A stretch of DNA of 64,000 nucleotides, taken from assembly GCF_041912895.1 (NCBI RefSeq), contig NZ_JAYSGI010000001.1, positions 434,001 to 498,000 on the forward strand, read 5' to 3'. The DNA comes from Pelagerythrobacter sp041912895 (GTDB lineage Bacteria; Pseudomonadota; Alphaproteobacteria; Sphingomonadales; Sphingomonadaceae). This document shows, one piece after another, positions 52,660 through 61,168 of the stretch (positions are counted from its first letter, which is position 1; each line of letters starts with the position of its first letter). The notes beneath the pieces were generated by a model that was not told where the DNA came from, made no database searches, and saw nothing but the letters and a program-made list of their open reading frames with translations. Position numbers and translations under genes: made by a program.

Positions 52660-53946
52660 TCAGCGCTTGCCGATCGGCACGTAGTCGCGCTCGGTCGGGC
52701 CGGTGTAGAGCTGGCGCGGACGGCCGATGACCTGGCCGGGATCGGAAATCATCTCGTTCCACTGCGCGACCCAGCCGACCGTCCGGGCGAGCGCGAACAG
52801 CGCGGTGAACATCGTGGTCGGGAAACCGATCGCCGACAGGATGATGCCCGAGTAGAAATCGACGTTAGGGAACAGCTTCTTTTCCTTGAAGTAATCGTCG
52901 TTCAGCGCGATTTCCTCGAGCCGCAGCGCGGTTTCAAACACGGGATCGTCGACCTTCAGCGCCTCGAACACCTCGCGCACGGTCTTCTGCATCACCGTCG
53001 CGCGCGGATCGTAGTTCTTGTACACGCGGTGACCGAAGCCCATCAGGCGGAACGGGTCGTTCTTGTCCTTGGCGCGCTCGATGTAGTGCGGAATTTTGTC
53101 GGGCGTGCCGATCTCCTGCAGCATGTTAAGCGCCGCTTCGTTCGCGCCGCCGTGTGCCGGGCCCCACAGGCAGGCGATGCCCGCAGCGATGCAAGCGAAC
53201 GGGTTCGCGCCCGACGAACCGGCGAGCCGCACGGTCGAGGTCGAGGCGTTCTGTTCGTGATCGGCGTGGAGGATGAAGATCCGGTCCATCGCCTTTTCCA
53301 CCGCCGGGTGCAGTTCATAATCCTCAGCCGGCACGCCGAAGGTCATGCGCATGAAGTTGCCGGTATAGCTGAGGTCGTTCTGCGGATAGAGGAACGGTTG
53401 GCCGACCGAATACTTGTACGCCATCGCCGCGATCGTAGGCATCTTGGCGATCAGCCGGTGGCTCGAGATCTTGCGGTGTTCAGGGTCCGAGATGTCGGTG
53501 CTGTCGTGGTAGAATGCCGACAGCGCGCCGACCACGCCGCACATGATCGCCATCGGATGCGCATCGCGGCGAAAACCGCGGTAGAACGTCATCAGCTGCT
53601 CGTGCAGCATCGTGTGACGGGTGATGGTATAATCGAAATCGTTGAGCTCGGTCTGGTTCGGCAGTTCACCGTTCAGCAGCAGATAGGCGACCTCCATGAA
53701 GCTGGAATTCTCGGCCAGCTGCCCGATCGGATAGCCGCGATGGAGCAGGACGCCTTCCTCGCCATCGATATAGGTCAGCGCGCTTTCGCAGCTCGCGGTC
53801 GACTTGTAGCCCGGATCGTAGGTGAACATACCCGTGCCGCCGTAGAGCTTGCGGATATCGATCACATCGGGCCCGACGCTGCCTTGCAGCACCGGGAAAT
53901 CCTGCGTCTGGCCGCCCAGATCGAGCTTCGCCTGCTTGTCCGCCAA
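52660..53946 (-). CDS. gltA: Citrate synthase
   Basis: A 428-residue type II (Gram-negative, hexameric-type) citrate synthase that condenses oxaloacetate and acetyl-CoA in the first step of the TCA cycle. The N-terminal domain resembles the NADH-binding region of E. coli GltA. Catalytic residues lie in ILHADHEQNAS and GFGHRVYKNYDPRA, and PHGGANEAALNML-type sequence reads AHGGANEAALNMLQE. The start is TTG at 53946, with AAGGAG upstream at good distance and giving MADKQAKLDLGG. It is 21 bp downstream of gltX on the same strand. Confidence 0.95.
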   Translation of the reverse strand: MADKQAKLDLGGQTQDFPVLQGSVGPDVIDIRKLYGGTGMFTYDPGYKSTASCESALTYIDGEEGVLLHRGYPIGQLAENSSFMEVAYLLLNGELPNQTELNDFDYTITRHTMLHEQLMTFYRGFRRDAHPMAIMCGVVGALSAFYHDSTDISDPEHRKISSHRLIAKMPTIAAMAYKYSVGQPFLYPQNDLSYTGNFMRMTFGVPAEDYELHPAVEKAMDRIFILHADHEQNASTSTVRLAGSSGANPFACIAAGIACLWGPAHGGANEAALNMLQEIGTPDKIPHYIERAKDKNDPFRLMGFGHRVYKNYDPRATVMQKTVREVFEALKVDDPVFETALRLEEIALNDDYFKEKKLFPNVDFYSGIILSAIGFPTTMFTALFALARTVGWVAQWNEMISDPGQVIGRPRQLYTGPTERDYVPIGKR

Positions 53947-53967
53947 ATTCGTTCTCCTTCTCGCTGC

Positions 53968-55380
53968 CTACCCCTGGGTTGCCGAGGTGGCTTGCGCGTC
54001 GATCCGCGCGAGCGCCTCTTCCCGTCCGAGCAGGACCAGCACATCGAAAATACCGGGCGAGGTGGTCGTCCCGGTCAAAGCCGCGCGCATGGGTTGCGCG
54101 AGCTTGCCGAGGCCCAGATCGAGCTCTTCGGCGAGTGATTTGGTAGTGGCTTCGAGAGCTTCGATTGTCCAGTTATTTTCGGCCCGCAGACTGTCCGCGA
54201 CACGATCTAAAATTGCGCGGGCATCGTCCGTCAGCAAACTCTCGGCTTTCTCGGTCATCGCCAGCGGACGCGACTTGAACAGGAACGCCGCGCCTTCGGC
54301 CAGTTCGTCGAGATCTCGCGCGCGGGTCTTGAGCACGGGCATCGCCTGCGCGAGCAGCGCCGCGTCTGCATCCGGGCCGATCCGCGCGGCCACTAGCGCG
54401 GCCAGCCGCGCGTCGTCGGCCTCGCGGATATAGTGGCCGTTCAAGTTCTGGAGCTTCTTGAGGTCGAAGCGCGAAGGGCTTTTGCCCACGCCATCGAGGT
54501 CGAACAGCGCGATGGCTTCGTCGCGGTCGATTTCCTCGCGGTCGCCGTGACCCCAGCCGAGGCGCAGGAGGTAGTTGAACAGCGCTTCGGGCAGGATGCC
54601 GAACTCGTCTCGGTAGGTTTCCGCGCCCAACGCGCCGTGCCGCTTGGACAGCTTGGCGCCGTCGCTGCCGTGGATCAGAGGAATATGCGCATAGACCGGC
54701 TCGGGCCATTCCATCGCCCGGTAGATCGGCAGTTGGCGGAAGGCGTTGTTGAGATGGTCGTCGCCCCGGATCACGTGGGTCACGCCCATGTCGCGGTCGT
54801 CGACCACGACCGCGAGCATGTAGGTCGGGGTGCCGTCGGCACGCAGAAGCACATAATCGTCGAGCTCGGCGTTGCGCACCGTGACCTTGCCCTGAACCCG
54901 ATCCTCGATCGCGGTCTCGCCCTCGGTCGGGGTCTTGAGCCGCACGACATAGGGCGCACCATCGGGGGCATCGGCCGGGTCGCGGTCGCGCCACCGGCCG
55001 TCGTAGCGCAGCGGCTGCTTGGCGGCGCGCTGTGCGGCGCGCATTTCCTCCAGCTCCTCGGGCGTGGCGTAGCACTTGTAGGCATGGCCCGCGGCGAGCA
55101 GTTGCTCGGCCACCTCGACATGGCGCGCGCCGCGTTCGGACTGGAACACGGTGTCGCCGTCCCAATCGAGGCCCAGCCAGTCGAGCCCGTCGATGATCGC
55201 GTCGATCGCCTCGGGCGTGGAGCGCTTGCGGTCGGTATCCTCGATCCGCAGCAGCGCCTTGCCGCCGTGGTGGCGCGCGAAGAGCCAGTTGAACAGCGCG
55301 GTGCGCGCGCCGCCGATATGCAGGAACCCGGTCGGCGAAGGGGCGAAGCGCGTCACGACCTGTCCGCTATCGCTTGCCAT
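53968..55380 (-). CDS. gltX: Glutamyl-tRNA synthetase
   Basis: A 470-residue class I aminoacyl-tRNA synthetase that charges tRNA-Glu, and in many alphaproteobacteria also tRNA-Gln for later amidation. The HIGH motif reads HIGG in APSPTGFLHIGGARTALFN, and the KMSKS motif reads KLSKRHG, both usual for this enzyme. The catalytic domain is followed by an all-helical anticodon-binding domain. The start at 55380 gives the MASDSGQVVTRFAPS N-terminus; the frame stays open upstream into the comEC start region, but those residues have no family match. No glnS is seen in the window. Confidence 0.95.
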   Translation of the reverse strand: MASDSGQVVTRFAPSPTGFLHIGGARTALFNWLFARHHGGKALLRIEDTDRKRSTPEAIDAIIDGLDWLGLDWDGDTVFQSERGARHVEVAEQLLAAGHAYKCYATPEELEEMRAAQRAAKQPLRYDGRWRDRDPADAPDGAPYVVRLKTPTEGETAIEDRVQGKVTVRNAELDDYVLLRADGTPTYMLAVVVDDRDMGVTHVIRGDDHLNNAFRQLPIYRAMEWPEPVYAHIPLIHGSDGAKLSKRHGALGAETYRDEFGILPEALFNYLLRLGWGHGDREEIDRDEAIALFDLDGVGKSPSRFDLKKLQNLNGHYIREADDARLAALVAARIGPDADAALLAQAMPVLKTRARDLDELAEGAAFLFKSRPLAMTEKAESLLTDDARAILDRVADSLRAENNWTIEALEATTKSLAEELDLGLGKLAQPMRAALTGTTTSPGIFDVLVLLGREEALARIDAQATSATQG

Positions 55381-55400
55381 GTTCGACCTGTTCCTTTTCA

Positions 55401-57590
55401 ATGCTGCGCATGGCGACGGGGGTGCCAGACGTGCCGCTGGGGGGCGACCCCGATGGGAGCGATGCTGCGGTGCAGCGCAATTGGCGCAGCGCGTGGCGTT
55501 TGTCCAGTCCAGCCGAAGGTGCGGAGCGGTTTCTGGCAAGCGCGGGGTTCGATCGCGGGCCGTGGCTGGCGGTCGCCTTCGCGGGCGGGATCGCGGCGTG
55601 GTTCGTGCTCGCCCGGCCGTGGCAGTGGAGCGCGGCGCTGGGTGTCGCTCTGCTCGTCGCGATAGCCGCGCAGGCGCTGTGGCGCGGGCGCGACGACCGC
55701 GCGAACCTGCGCCTCGCCGCCACATCGCTCGCGATCGTCTTCGCCGTCGGGATCGCGACGATCTGGCTGCGTTCAGAGACGGTCGGCGCCGAGCCGCTGG
55801 ATTATCCGCGGGTCGAGCGGATCGAGGCGCGCGTGCTCGAACGGATCGAGCAGCCGGCAGAAGGCCGCGTGCGCGTGGTTCTCGCCTATCGCGACGCCGA
55901 GGCGGGCATGGCGCGCAAGGTGCGCGTCAACGTACCGCTGGCAGCGGATCGCGACGGGCTGGCGGAAGGCGCGGTGGTGCGGTTGCGCACCCGCCTGATG
56001 CCGCCATCCCCGCCGATGCTGCCGGGGGCATACGATTTTGCGCGCGCCGCGTGGTTCCAGGGGCTCGCCGCGACCGGATCGCTGATCGGGGAAGTCGAGA
56101 TCGTCGAGGCCGCCCCGGCGGACGAGGGCGGGATCGCGCGGGTCCAGCGCACGCTCGCCGCGCATGTGCGCGGGCAATTGTCGGGATCGGCGGGCACCAT
56201 CGCCGCCGCTTTCGCCAGCGGCGACCGCGGGTCGATATCCGACGCCGACGAGGAGGCGATGCGCGATTCGGGGCTGACGCACCTACTGTCGATCAGCGGC
56301 CTGCATGTCAGCGCGGTGATCGCGGCGGCGTATTTCCTCGCGATCAAGCTGCTCGCGCTGTGGCCGTGGTTGACCTTGCGCGTGCGGTTGCCGGTGCTCG
56401 CGGCCGCGATCGGGGCCGGGGCGGGGATCGGATACACGCTGCTGACCGGCGCGGAGGTGCCGACGGTGCGCAGTTGCATCGGCGCGCTGCTCGTGCTGAT
56501 CGCGCTGGCGCTGGGGCGCGAGCCGCTGTCGCTGAGGATGGTCGCCGTCGCCGCCATGGCGGTGCTGCTGATGTGGCCCGAGTCGCTCGTGGGTCCGAGC
56601 TTCCAGATGAGTTTCGCGGCCGTGCTGGCGATCGTGGCGCTGCATACCAGCGCGCCGGTGAAGGCGTTCCTCGCCCCGCGCGAGGAAAGCTGGCTGGCGC
56701 GGGTGGGCCGGCGCGCGGCGATGCTGCTTGCCATGGGTTTCGTGATCGAGATCGCGCTGATGCCGATCGTGATGTTCCACTTCCATAGGGCAGGGCTCTA
56801 CGGCGCGCTCGCCAACATGATCGCGATCCCGCTGGTGACGTTCGTCTCGATGCCGGCGATCGCGCTGGCGCTGGCGCTCGACCTTGCCGAGGCGGGCGCG
56901 CCGGCGTGGTGGGTGGCAGGCAAGTCGCTGGACCTCTTGCTGGGCATCGCGCACTTCACCGCTTCCCAGCCCGGCTCGGTCAAGCTCGCGCCGCAGATGA
57001 GTCTGGGCACGATCGCGCTGTTCGTCGGTGGCGGGTTGTGGCTCGCGCTGTGGCGTGGGCGGGCGCGGCTGCTCGGTTTCGCTCCGGCTGCGCTCGCCAC
57101 GATGCTGCTGGTCGCGACGCCGGTGCCGGACATGCTGATATCGGGCGACGGCCGACACGTCGGGATCGCCGGCAAAGGCGATCGGTTGCTGATGCTGCGC
57201 GACACGCGCAGCGGCTTCACGCGCGACAACCTGCTGGAGCTCGCCGCGCTGGAGGACGAGCCGGTGCCGATCGAGGAATGGCCGAGCGCCCGATGCAGCC
57301 GCGATTTCTGCACACTGGCGCTCGAGCGGGGCGGACGGCGCTGGGCGCTGCTGATGGCGCGCAGCCGCGACATGGTGGAGGAGCGCGCGCTCGCCGCCGC
57401 CTGCGACCGCGCCGACATCGTCGTGGCCGATCGCTTCCTGCCACGCAGTTGCCACCCGCGCTGGCTCAGAGCCGACCGGCGGTTGCTCGAGCAGACCGGC
57501 GGCCTCTCGCTGTACCTCGACGAACCACGCATCGCCGCGGTCGCCGATACGCAAGGCGAACATGGTTGGTGGCGCGGCGAGGAGCGCTAG
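55401..57590 (+). CDS. comEC: ComEC/Rec2-type DNA-uptake channel protein
   Basis: A 729-residue inner-membrane protein. After a soluble N-terminal domain (DUF4131-like, about 60-200), the competence domain has about ten helices with GLTHLLSISGLHVSAVIAAA as signature, and GPSFQMSFAAVLAIVA. ComEC makes the pore through which transforming DNA crosses the inner membrane. The C-terminal region (about 560-729) corresponds to the metallo-beta-lactamase-like domain but shows no HxHxDH motif. The start is uncertain: 55401 lies 20 bp from the divergent gltX start, with 55374 and 55410 as alternatives. It converges on lexA. Confidence 0.85.
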   Translation: MLRMATGVPDVPLGGDPDGSDAAVQRNWRSAWRLSSPAEGAERFLASAGFDRGPWLAVAFAGGIAAWFVLARPWQWSAALGVALLVAIAAQALWRGRDDRANLRLAATSLAIVFAVGIATIWLRSETVGAEPLDYPRVERIEARVLERIEQPAEGRVRVVLAYRDAEAGMARKVRVNVPLAADRDGLAEGAVVRLRTRLMPPSPPMLPGAYDFARAAWFQGLAATGSLIGEVEIVEAAPADEGGIARVQRTLAAHVRGQLSGSAGTIAAAFASGDRGSISDADEEAMRDSGLTHLLSISGLHVSAVIAAAYFLAIKLLALWPWLTLRVRLPVLAAAIGAGAGIGYTLLTGAEVPTVRSCIGALLVLIALALGREPLSLRMVAVAAMAVLLMWPESLVGPSFQMSFAAVLAIVALHTSAPVKAFLAPREESWLARVGRRAAMLLAMGFVIEIALMPIVMFHFHRAGLYGALANMIAIPLVTFVSMPAIALALALDLAEAGAPAWWVAGKSLDLLLGIAHFTASQPGSVKLAPQMSLGTIALFVGGGLWLALWRGRARLLGFAPAALATMLLVATPVPDMLISGDGRHVGIAGKGDRLLMLRDTRSGFTRDNLLELAALEDEPVPIEEWPSARCSRDFCTLALERGGRRWALLMARSRDMVEERALAAACDRADIVVADRFLPRSCHPRWLRADRRLLEQTGGLSLYLDEPRIAAVADTQGEHGWWRGEER

Positions 57591-57604
57591 CCGCTCGCCT
57601 CGCC
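57576..57604. terminator. Imperfect hairpin between convergent comEC and lexA
   Basis: GGCGAGGAGCG (57576-57586) pairs with CGCTCGCCTCGCC (57592-57604) with a two-base bulge around a CTAGC loop that includes the comEC stop. It occupies the 22-bp gap between the comEC and lexA stops. No T tract is present, so it is only a weak terminator candidate for both directions. Confidence 0.35.
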
Positions 57605-57612
57605 GAGCCGGA

Positions 57613-58308
57613 TCAGTGGTAGCGGCGCAGCAGGCCCGAGAGCTTCCCCTGCACCTGCACTTCGTCGGGCCGGTAGACCTGCGGATCATAAGCGCCGTTC
57701 GCCGGGTCGAGCCGGATCATGCCGTTCTCGCGCCGCAGGTACTTGAGCGTCGCTTCCTCGTTGCGCACCAGCGCGACGACGATCTCGCCGTCACGCGCAA
57801 CGTCGGTACGCCGCACCAGTGCAAAGTCGCCGTCGAAGATGCCCGCATCGATCATCGAATCGCCCGACACCTCGAGCGCGTAATGGTCGCCGGGGCCAAG
57901 CAGCGCTGCGGGAACGGGAAGGCTGTTGTAATCCTCGAACGCCTCGATCGGCGCGCCCGCGGCGATGCGGCCGTGGAGCGGCACCTCGATCACGTCGTTC
58001 GCGGGTGTCGGGCGCGCGGCCGGCGCGCGGCGCAGGTCGACCACGTTGTCGTTGGTCGAGGCGCTTTGGGCCTTGCGCGAAGCAGGCGTGGCATCGCCGG
58101 GCTGCTTCAGCACCTCGAGCGCGCGCGCGCGATTGGGCAGGCGGCGGATGAAGCCGCGTTCCTCCAGCGCAGAGATCAGGCGATGGACGCCCGACTTGCT
58201 TTTGAGGTCGAGCGCTTCCTTCATCTCTTCGAACGAAGGCGAAATCCCGGTTTCCTCCAGCCGCTGCTGGATGAAGCGGATCAGTTCGTGCTGCTTGGCC
58301 GTCAGCAT
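57613..58308 (-). CDS. lexA: LexA repressor
   Basis: A 231-residue SOS repressor. The winged-helix DNA-binding domain occupies about 1-70 (LTAKQHELIRFIQQRLEETG, KSKSGVHRLISALEERGFI). The latent protease domain has the cleavage site A117-G118 in RIAAGAPIE, the catalytic serine S151 in SGDSMIDAGI and lysine K189 in EEATLKYLRR. When RecA filaments form, LexA cuts itself and releases its targets. The start at 58308 is the conserved one; the open frame continues 60 bp upstream over its own operator. The operator at 58352-58366 shows autoregulation. Confidence 0.97.
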   Translation of the reverse strand: MLTAKQHELIRFIQQRLEETGISPSFEEMKEALDLKSKSGVHRLISALEERGFIRRLPNRARALEVLKQPGDATPASRKAQSASTNDNVVDLRRAPAARPTPANDVIEVPLHGRIAAGAPIEAFEDYNSLPVPAALLGPGDHYALEVSGDSMIDAGIFDGDFALVRRTDVARDGEIVVALVRNEEATLKYLRRENGMIRLDPANGAYDPQVYRPDEVQVQGKLSGLLRRYH

Positions 58309-58351
58309 GGCGAAAACTCCCTGGTCGCCTGTCCCGATCGTACGCGAATGC

Positions 58352-58366
58352 GAACGAATGCGGAAC
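58352..58366 (-). promoter_or_regulatory. LexA box (SOS operator) of lexA
   Basis: On the minus strand the sequence is GTTCCGCATTCGTTC, an exact GTTC-N7-GTTC, the alphaproteobacterial SOS box. It lies 44 bp upstream of the lexA start and 22 bp after the moeA termination codon would be passed, so lexA has its own promoter and represses itself. Confidence 0.85.
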
Positions 58367-58390
58367 AATTAGGCAACCGAATGGCGCAAG

Positions 58391-59560
58391 TCAAGCAATT
58401 GCGCCGTTTCCGAGCCAATAGGCCGGAACATCCGTTCCCGCTTTCGCCTTCGGGCAGTGCGGCGGCCGCCAGATCAGCGCGTCGGCGCGGGCGAGTTGGC
58501 CGAGCAGGCTGGAGTCGCGGCGCATGATCGGCTCGAGCCCGTCGCTGCGATGGATCGCGCGGAGGAACTCGCCGCGCTCGCCGCCCGGCGGCAGGTCGGC
58601 GATGCAGGGCAGCGCCACGGCCGCGGGCAGAGGTTCGGGCGCGCCGAGCATGCGGCGCAGCGCGGGCAGGGCGAACAGGAAGCCGGTGACGAAGGCGGAC
58701 ACCGGATTGCCCGGCAGGCCGAGCACCAGCGTCGCGCCGCGCCGCGCCACGAGCAGCGGCTTGCCCGGGCGGATCGCCATGCGCCAGAACGCGAGGTCCG
58801 CGCCCCATTCCTCCAGCGCCGGGCGGATCAGGTCGTGATCGCCGACCGAGGCGCCGCCGCTGGTGACCACGAGATCGCAGCCGCCGCATTGCGCCAGCGC
58901 CGCGGCCAGCGCCTCGCGATCGTCGGGCACCGGGCCGACGCGGATGACCTCGCACGGTAGCCCGGCCATCATCGCGGCGAGCATCGCGCCGTTGGTGGCC
59001 GGAGTCGAGCCGTCGACCAACTCGTCGCCGCAATCGAGCACCGCGACGCGCGGGGAGCGGTGAGTCGACACGTCCGCCGCCGCGGCGGACAGGGCCAGCG
59101 CGATCTGCGCCGGGCCGAAGCGCGTTCCGGCAGGGAGCAGCGTGTCGCCTTGCGCGAAGTCCATTCCGCGCGGGCGAACCCATGTGCCGGGCTCGGGCGT
59201 TTCGCCGGAGAGGCGCTCGCCTTCGCGGGTCGCGTTTTCCTGAATCAGCACGCGGTCGGCGCCGGTGGGGATCACCGCGCCGGTCGAGATGCGTACCGCT
59301 TCGCCGTCGCCAAGCGGGGCACCGAACGGCGCGCCGCAGCGGCTTTCGCCGACGATGCACCACGGGCCGGGGCCGGCGATGGCATACCCATCCATCGCCG
59401 AGAGGTCGGCGGCGGGCTGGGTGCGCGCAGCGACCAGCGGCTCGGCGAGCCAGCGGCCGTGGGCCTGCTCGGGCGGAATGCGCTCGACCGGCAGCGGCAC
59501 GACGAGGTCGAGCAGGAGTGCCCAGGCGTCCTCCAGCGCGATCATCCCCGGCGCCATCAT
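58391..59560 (-). CDS. moeA: Molybdopterin molybdenumtransferase MoeA
   Basis: A 389-residue enzyme that inserts molybdate into adenylylated molybdopterin in the last step of cofactor synthesis. Motifs are ADLSAMDGYAIAG near residue 50, ISTGAVIPTGADRVL, and the MPT-binding VTSGGASVGDHD and GLPGNPVSAFVTG. Domains II, I, III and IV follow the family order. It overlaps moaC by 4 bp (ATGA) and is co-transcribed with it. It ends 82 bp before lexA. Confidence 0.95.
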   Translation of the reverse strand: MMAPGMIALEDAWALLLDLVVPLPVERIPPEQAHGRWLAEPLVAARTQPAADLSAMDGYAIAGPGPWCIVGESRCGAPFGAPLGDGEAVRISTGAVIPTGADRVLIQENATREGERLSGETPEPGTWVRPRGMDFAQGDTLLPAGTRFGPAQIALALSAAAADVSTHRSPRVAVLDCGDELVDGSTPATNGAMLAAMMAGLPCEVIRVGPVPDDREALAAALAQCGGCDLVVTSGGASVGDHDLIRPALEEWGADLAFWRMAIRPGKPLLVARRGATLVLGLPGNPVSAFVTGFLFALPALRRMLGAPEPLPAAVALPCIADLPPGGERGEFLRAIHRSDGLEPIMRRDSSLLGQLARADALIWRPPHCPKAKAGTDVPAYWLGNGAIA

Positions 59561-60030
59561 TCGCTCGCGCGCCAGTTGCCTGACTTGCCGCCGGTCTTCT
59601 CGATCAGCCGCACACCCTCGATCGCCATGTCCTTCTGCACGGCCTTGGCCATGTCATAGATTGTCAGGAGTGCGACCGAAGTGGCTGTAAGGGCCTCCAT
59701 TTCCACCCCGGTCCTGCCCGTCAACGAGGCGCGGGCGGTGACCCGCAGACCGTCGTCCTCGAGCGCGAAGTCGATCGTCACCGCATCGAGCGCGAGGGGG
59801 TGGCACAATGGGATCAGCTCGCCGGTCTTCTTGGCGGCCATGATCCCGGCGATACGCGCGGCGGCGAGCACGTCGCCCTTGGGGAGATCGCCCTCGCGGA
59901 TCGCGGCGAGCGTGGCGGGCGCCATCGCGATCCGTCCGGTGGCGGTGGCCGAGCGCGCGGTCGCGGGCTTGCCGCCGACATCGACCATCCGCGCCGCGCC
60001 CGATTCGTCGAGATGAGTGAGTTTGTTCAT
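59557..60030 (-). CDS. moaC: Cyclic pyranopterin monophosphate synthase MoaC
   Basis: A 157-residue enzyme that makes cyclic pyranopterin monophosphate, an early molybdopterin intermediate. The motifs ARMVDVGGKPAT, KKTGELIPLCHPLALD and TGVEMEALTATSVALLTIYD, with K and D active-site residues, are all present. The ATG at 60030 gives the family N-terminus (MNKLTHLDESGAARMVDVG); 36 more bp are open upstream. A 156-bp gap separates it from trpC, enough for its own promoter, so it may not be co-transcribed with trp. Confidence 0.95.
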   Translation of the reverse strand: MNKLTHLDESGAARMVDVGGKPATARSATATGRIAMAPATLAAIREGDLPKGDVLAAARIAGIMAAKKTGELIPLCHPLALDAVTIDFALEDDGLRVTARASLTGRTGVEMEALTATSVALLTIYDMAKAVQKDMAIEGVRLIEKTGGKSGNWRASE

Positions 60031-60154
60031 CTTTCGGGCCACTTTCCTGCCAGACATGGACCACATGTTACACTGTCCTGACGCAAAAAAATTCGCCCTG
60101 CCGCGCGTGGGCGGAAGGCGCGGAAATCGGTGGGTTTAAGAGGGTTCACGCCAC

Positions 60155-60177
60155 GGTTCTGACAGAACCCGCGCGGG
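60155..60177 (-). terminator. Hairpins after trpC
   Basis: Downstream of the trpC stop on the minus strand is a GGTTCT/AGAACC hairpin with a 3-base loop (60155-60169), and next to it the self-complementary CCCGCGCGGG (60168-60177). The T tract expected of an intrinsic terminator does not follow directly; a T7 run is some 65 bp further. Probably a termination region for the trpGDC unit. Confidence 0.35.
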
Positions 60178-60186
60178 TAGGAAAGT

Positions 60187-60975
60187 TCAGCCTTCGAGCA
60201 GCGCGCGGGTTGCGGCCTCGACGTCACGCTGGCGCATCAGGCTCTCGCCGACGAGGAAGGCGCGCACACCCGCTCCATCGGCAAGCCGCTGGCAATCGGC
60301 GTGGCTGGCGATGCCGCTCTCGCCGACCAGTAGCGCGCCTTCGGGCGCGAGCGGAGCGAGCCGTTCGGTCGTGGCAAGGTCGGTGCGGAAGGTCTTGAGA
60401 TCGCGGTTGTTTATCCCGATCAGGCGCGATTTCAGGCGGTGCGCGCGCTCCATCTCCGCCTCGTCGTGAACTTCGACCAACACATCCATCCCGCGTTCGA
60501 TCGCGGCGGCTTCGATCTCCGCCATCAGTGCGTCGTCCAGCGCGGCGACGATGATGAGGATCGCGTCGGCCCCGATCGCGCGCGCCTCGGCCACCTGCCA
60601 CGGATCGACCATGAAATCCTTGCGCAGCACCGGCAGATCGCAGGCCGCGCGGGCGTCCATCAGGTAATCCTCGTGCCCCTGGAAATAGGGTGCGTCGGTC
60701 AGGACCGAGAGGCACGCCGCACCGCCCGCCTGATAGGCGAGCGCGTGCTCGGCGGGGCGAAAATCGGGGCGGATCAGGCCCTTGGAGGGCGAGGCTTTCT
60801 TGATTTCCGCAATCAGGCCGAAGCCTGTTTCCGACTTTGCGGCCAACGCCTTGGCGAACCCGCGTGGCGGCGTGACGTCACGCGCAGCGCGGTCGAGATC
60901 GTCCACCGTCGCGCGCGTGCGGCGGTCGGCGACTTCTTCGCGCTTGGTGGCGCAGATTTCGTCGAGCTTGTTCAT
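60187..60975 (-). CDS. trpC: Indole-3-glycerol-phosphate synthase
   Basis: A 262-residue TIM-barrel enzyme for the fourth step of tryptophan synthesis, cyclising carboxyphenylaminodeoxyribulose phosphate. Substrate residues lie in IAEIKKASPSKG, SVLTDAPYFQG, LRKDFMVDPWQV, LVEVHDEAEM, IGINNRDLKTF and VGESGI. TrpC is not fused to TrpF, as in most alphaproteobacteria. It follows trpD at 193 bp, and in the gap lies an inverted-repeat element, so it is probably still in the operon but may have altered expression. Confidence 0.95.
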   Translation of the reverse strand: MNKLDEICATKREEVADRRTRATVDDLDRAARDVTPPRGFAKALAAKSETGFGLIAEIKKASPSKGLIRPDFRPAEHALAYQAGGAACLSVLTDAPYFQGHEDYLMDARAACDLPVLRKDFMVDPWQVAEARAIGADAILIIVAALDDALMAEIEAAAIERGMDVLVEVHDEAEMERAHRLKSRLIGINNRDLKTFRTDLATTERLAPLAPEGALLVGESGIASHADCQRLADGAGVRAFLVGESLMRQRDVEAATRALLEG

Positions 60976-61025
60976 CGGGTGTGCCTATGGCTGGCGGCTG
61001 GATGGGTGTCGATGGTGGATTTTTG

Positions 61026-61164
61026 GTTCGCGCGAAGGCGCTAAGGCACGAAGATGATGCGCCTGCGGCAAAGCCGCACTTCATCTTTTAGCCCTGCGCA
61101 GGAGTTTGATGCGCCTTCGGCGCGTGTCGTAGGACTCTTGGCGCCTTTGCGCCTTTGCGCGAAC
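61026..61164. repeat. Inverted-repeat element in the trpD-trpC gap
   Basis: The 28-bp ends (61026-61053 and about 61137-61164) are imperfect inverted repeats of the GTTCGCGCRAAGGCGCWAAGG type, matching at about 23 of 28 positions. Internal hairpins are at 61051-61087 (7-bp outer and 6-bp inner stems) and 61111-61123 (5-bp stem). It contains no gene. It resembles a dispersed intergenic repeat; if transcribed with trpD-trpC, it would form a strongly folded RNA. Confidence 0.65.
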
Positions 61165-61168
61165 CCAG

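Noticed and set aside
55381..55393. GTTC...GTTC pair in front of comEC as a LexA box
   Set aside because: The spacer is 5 bp, so the helical phasing is wrong.
60144..60159. GTTC...GTTC pair near trpC as a second LexA box
   Set aside because: The spacer is 8 bp, not 7, and lies in the trpC terminator region.
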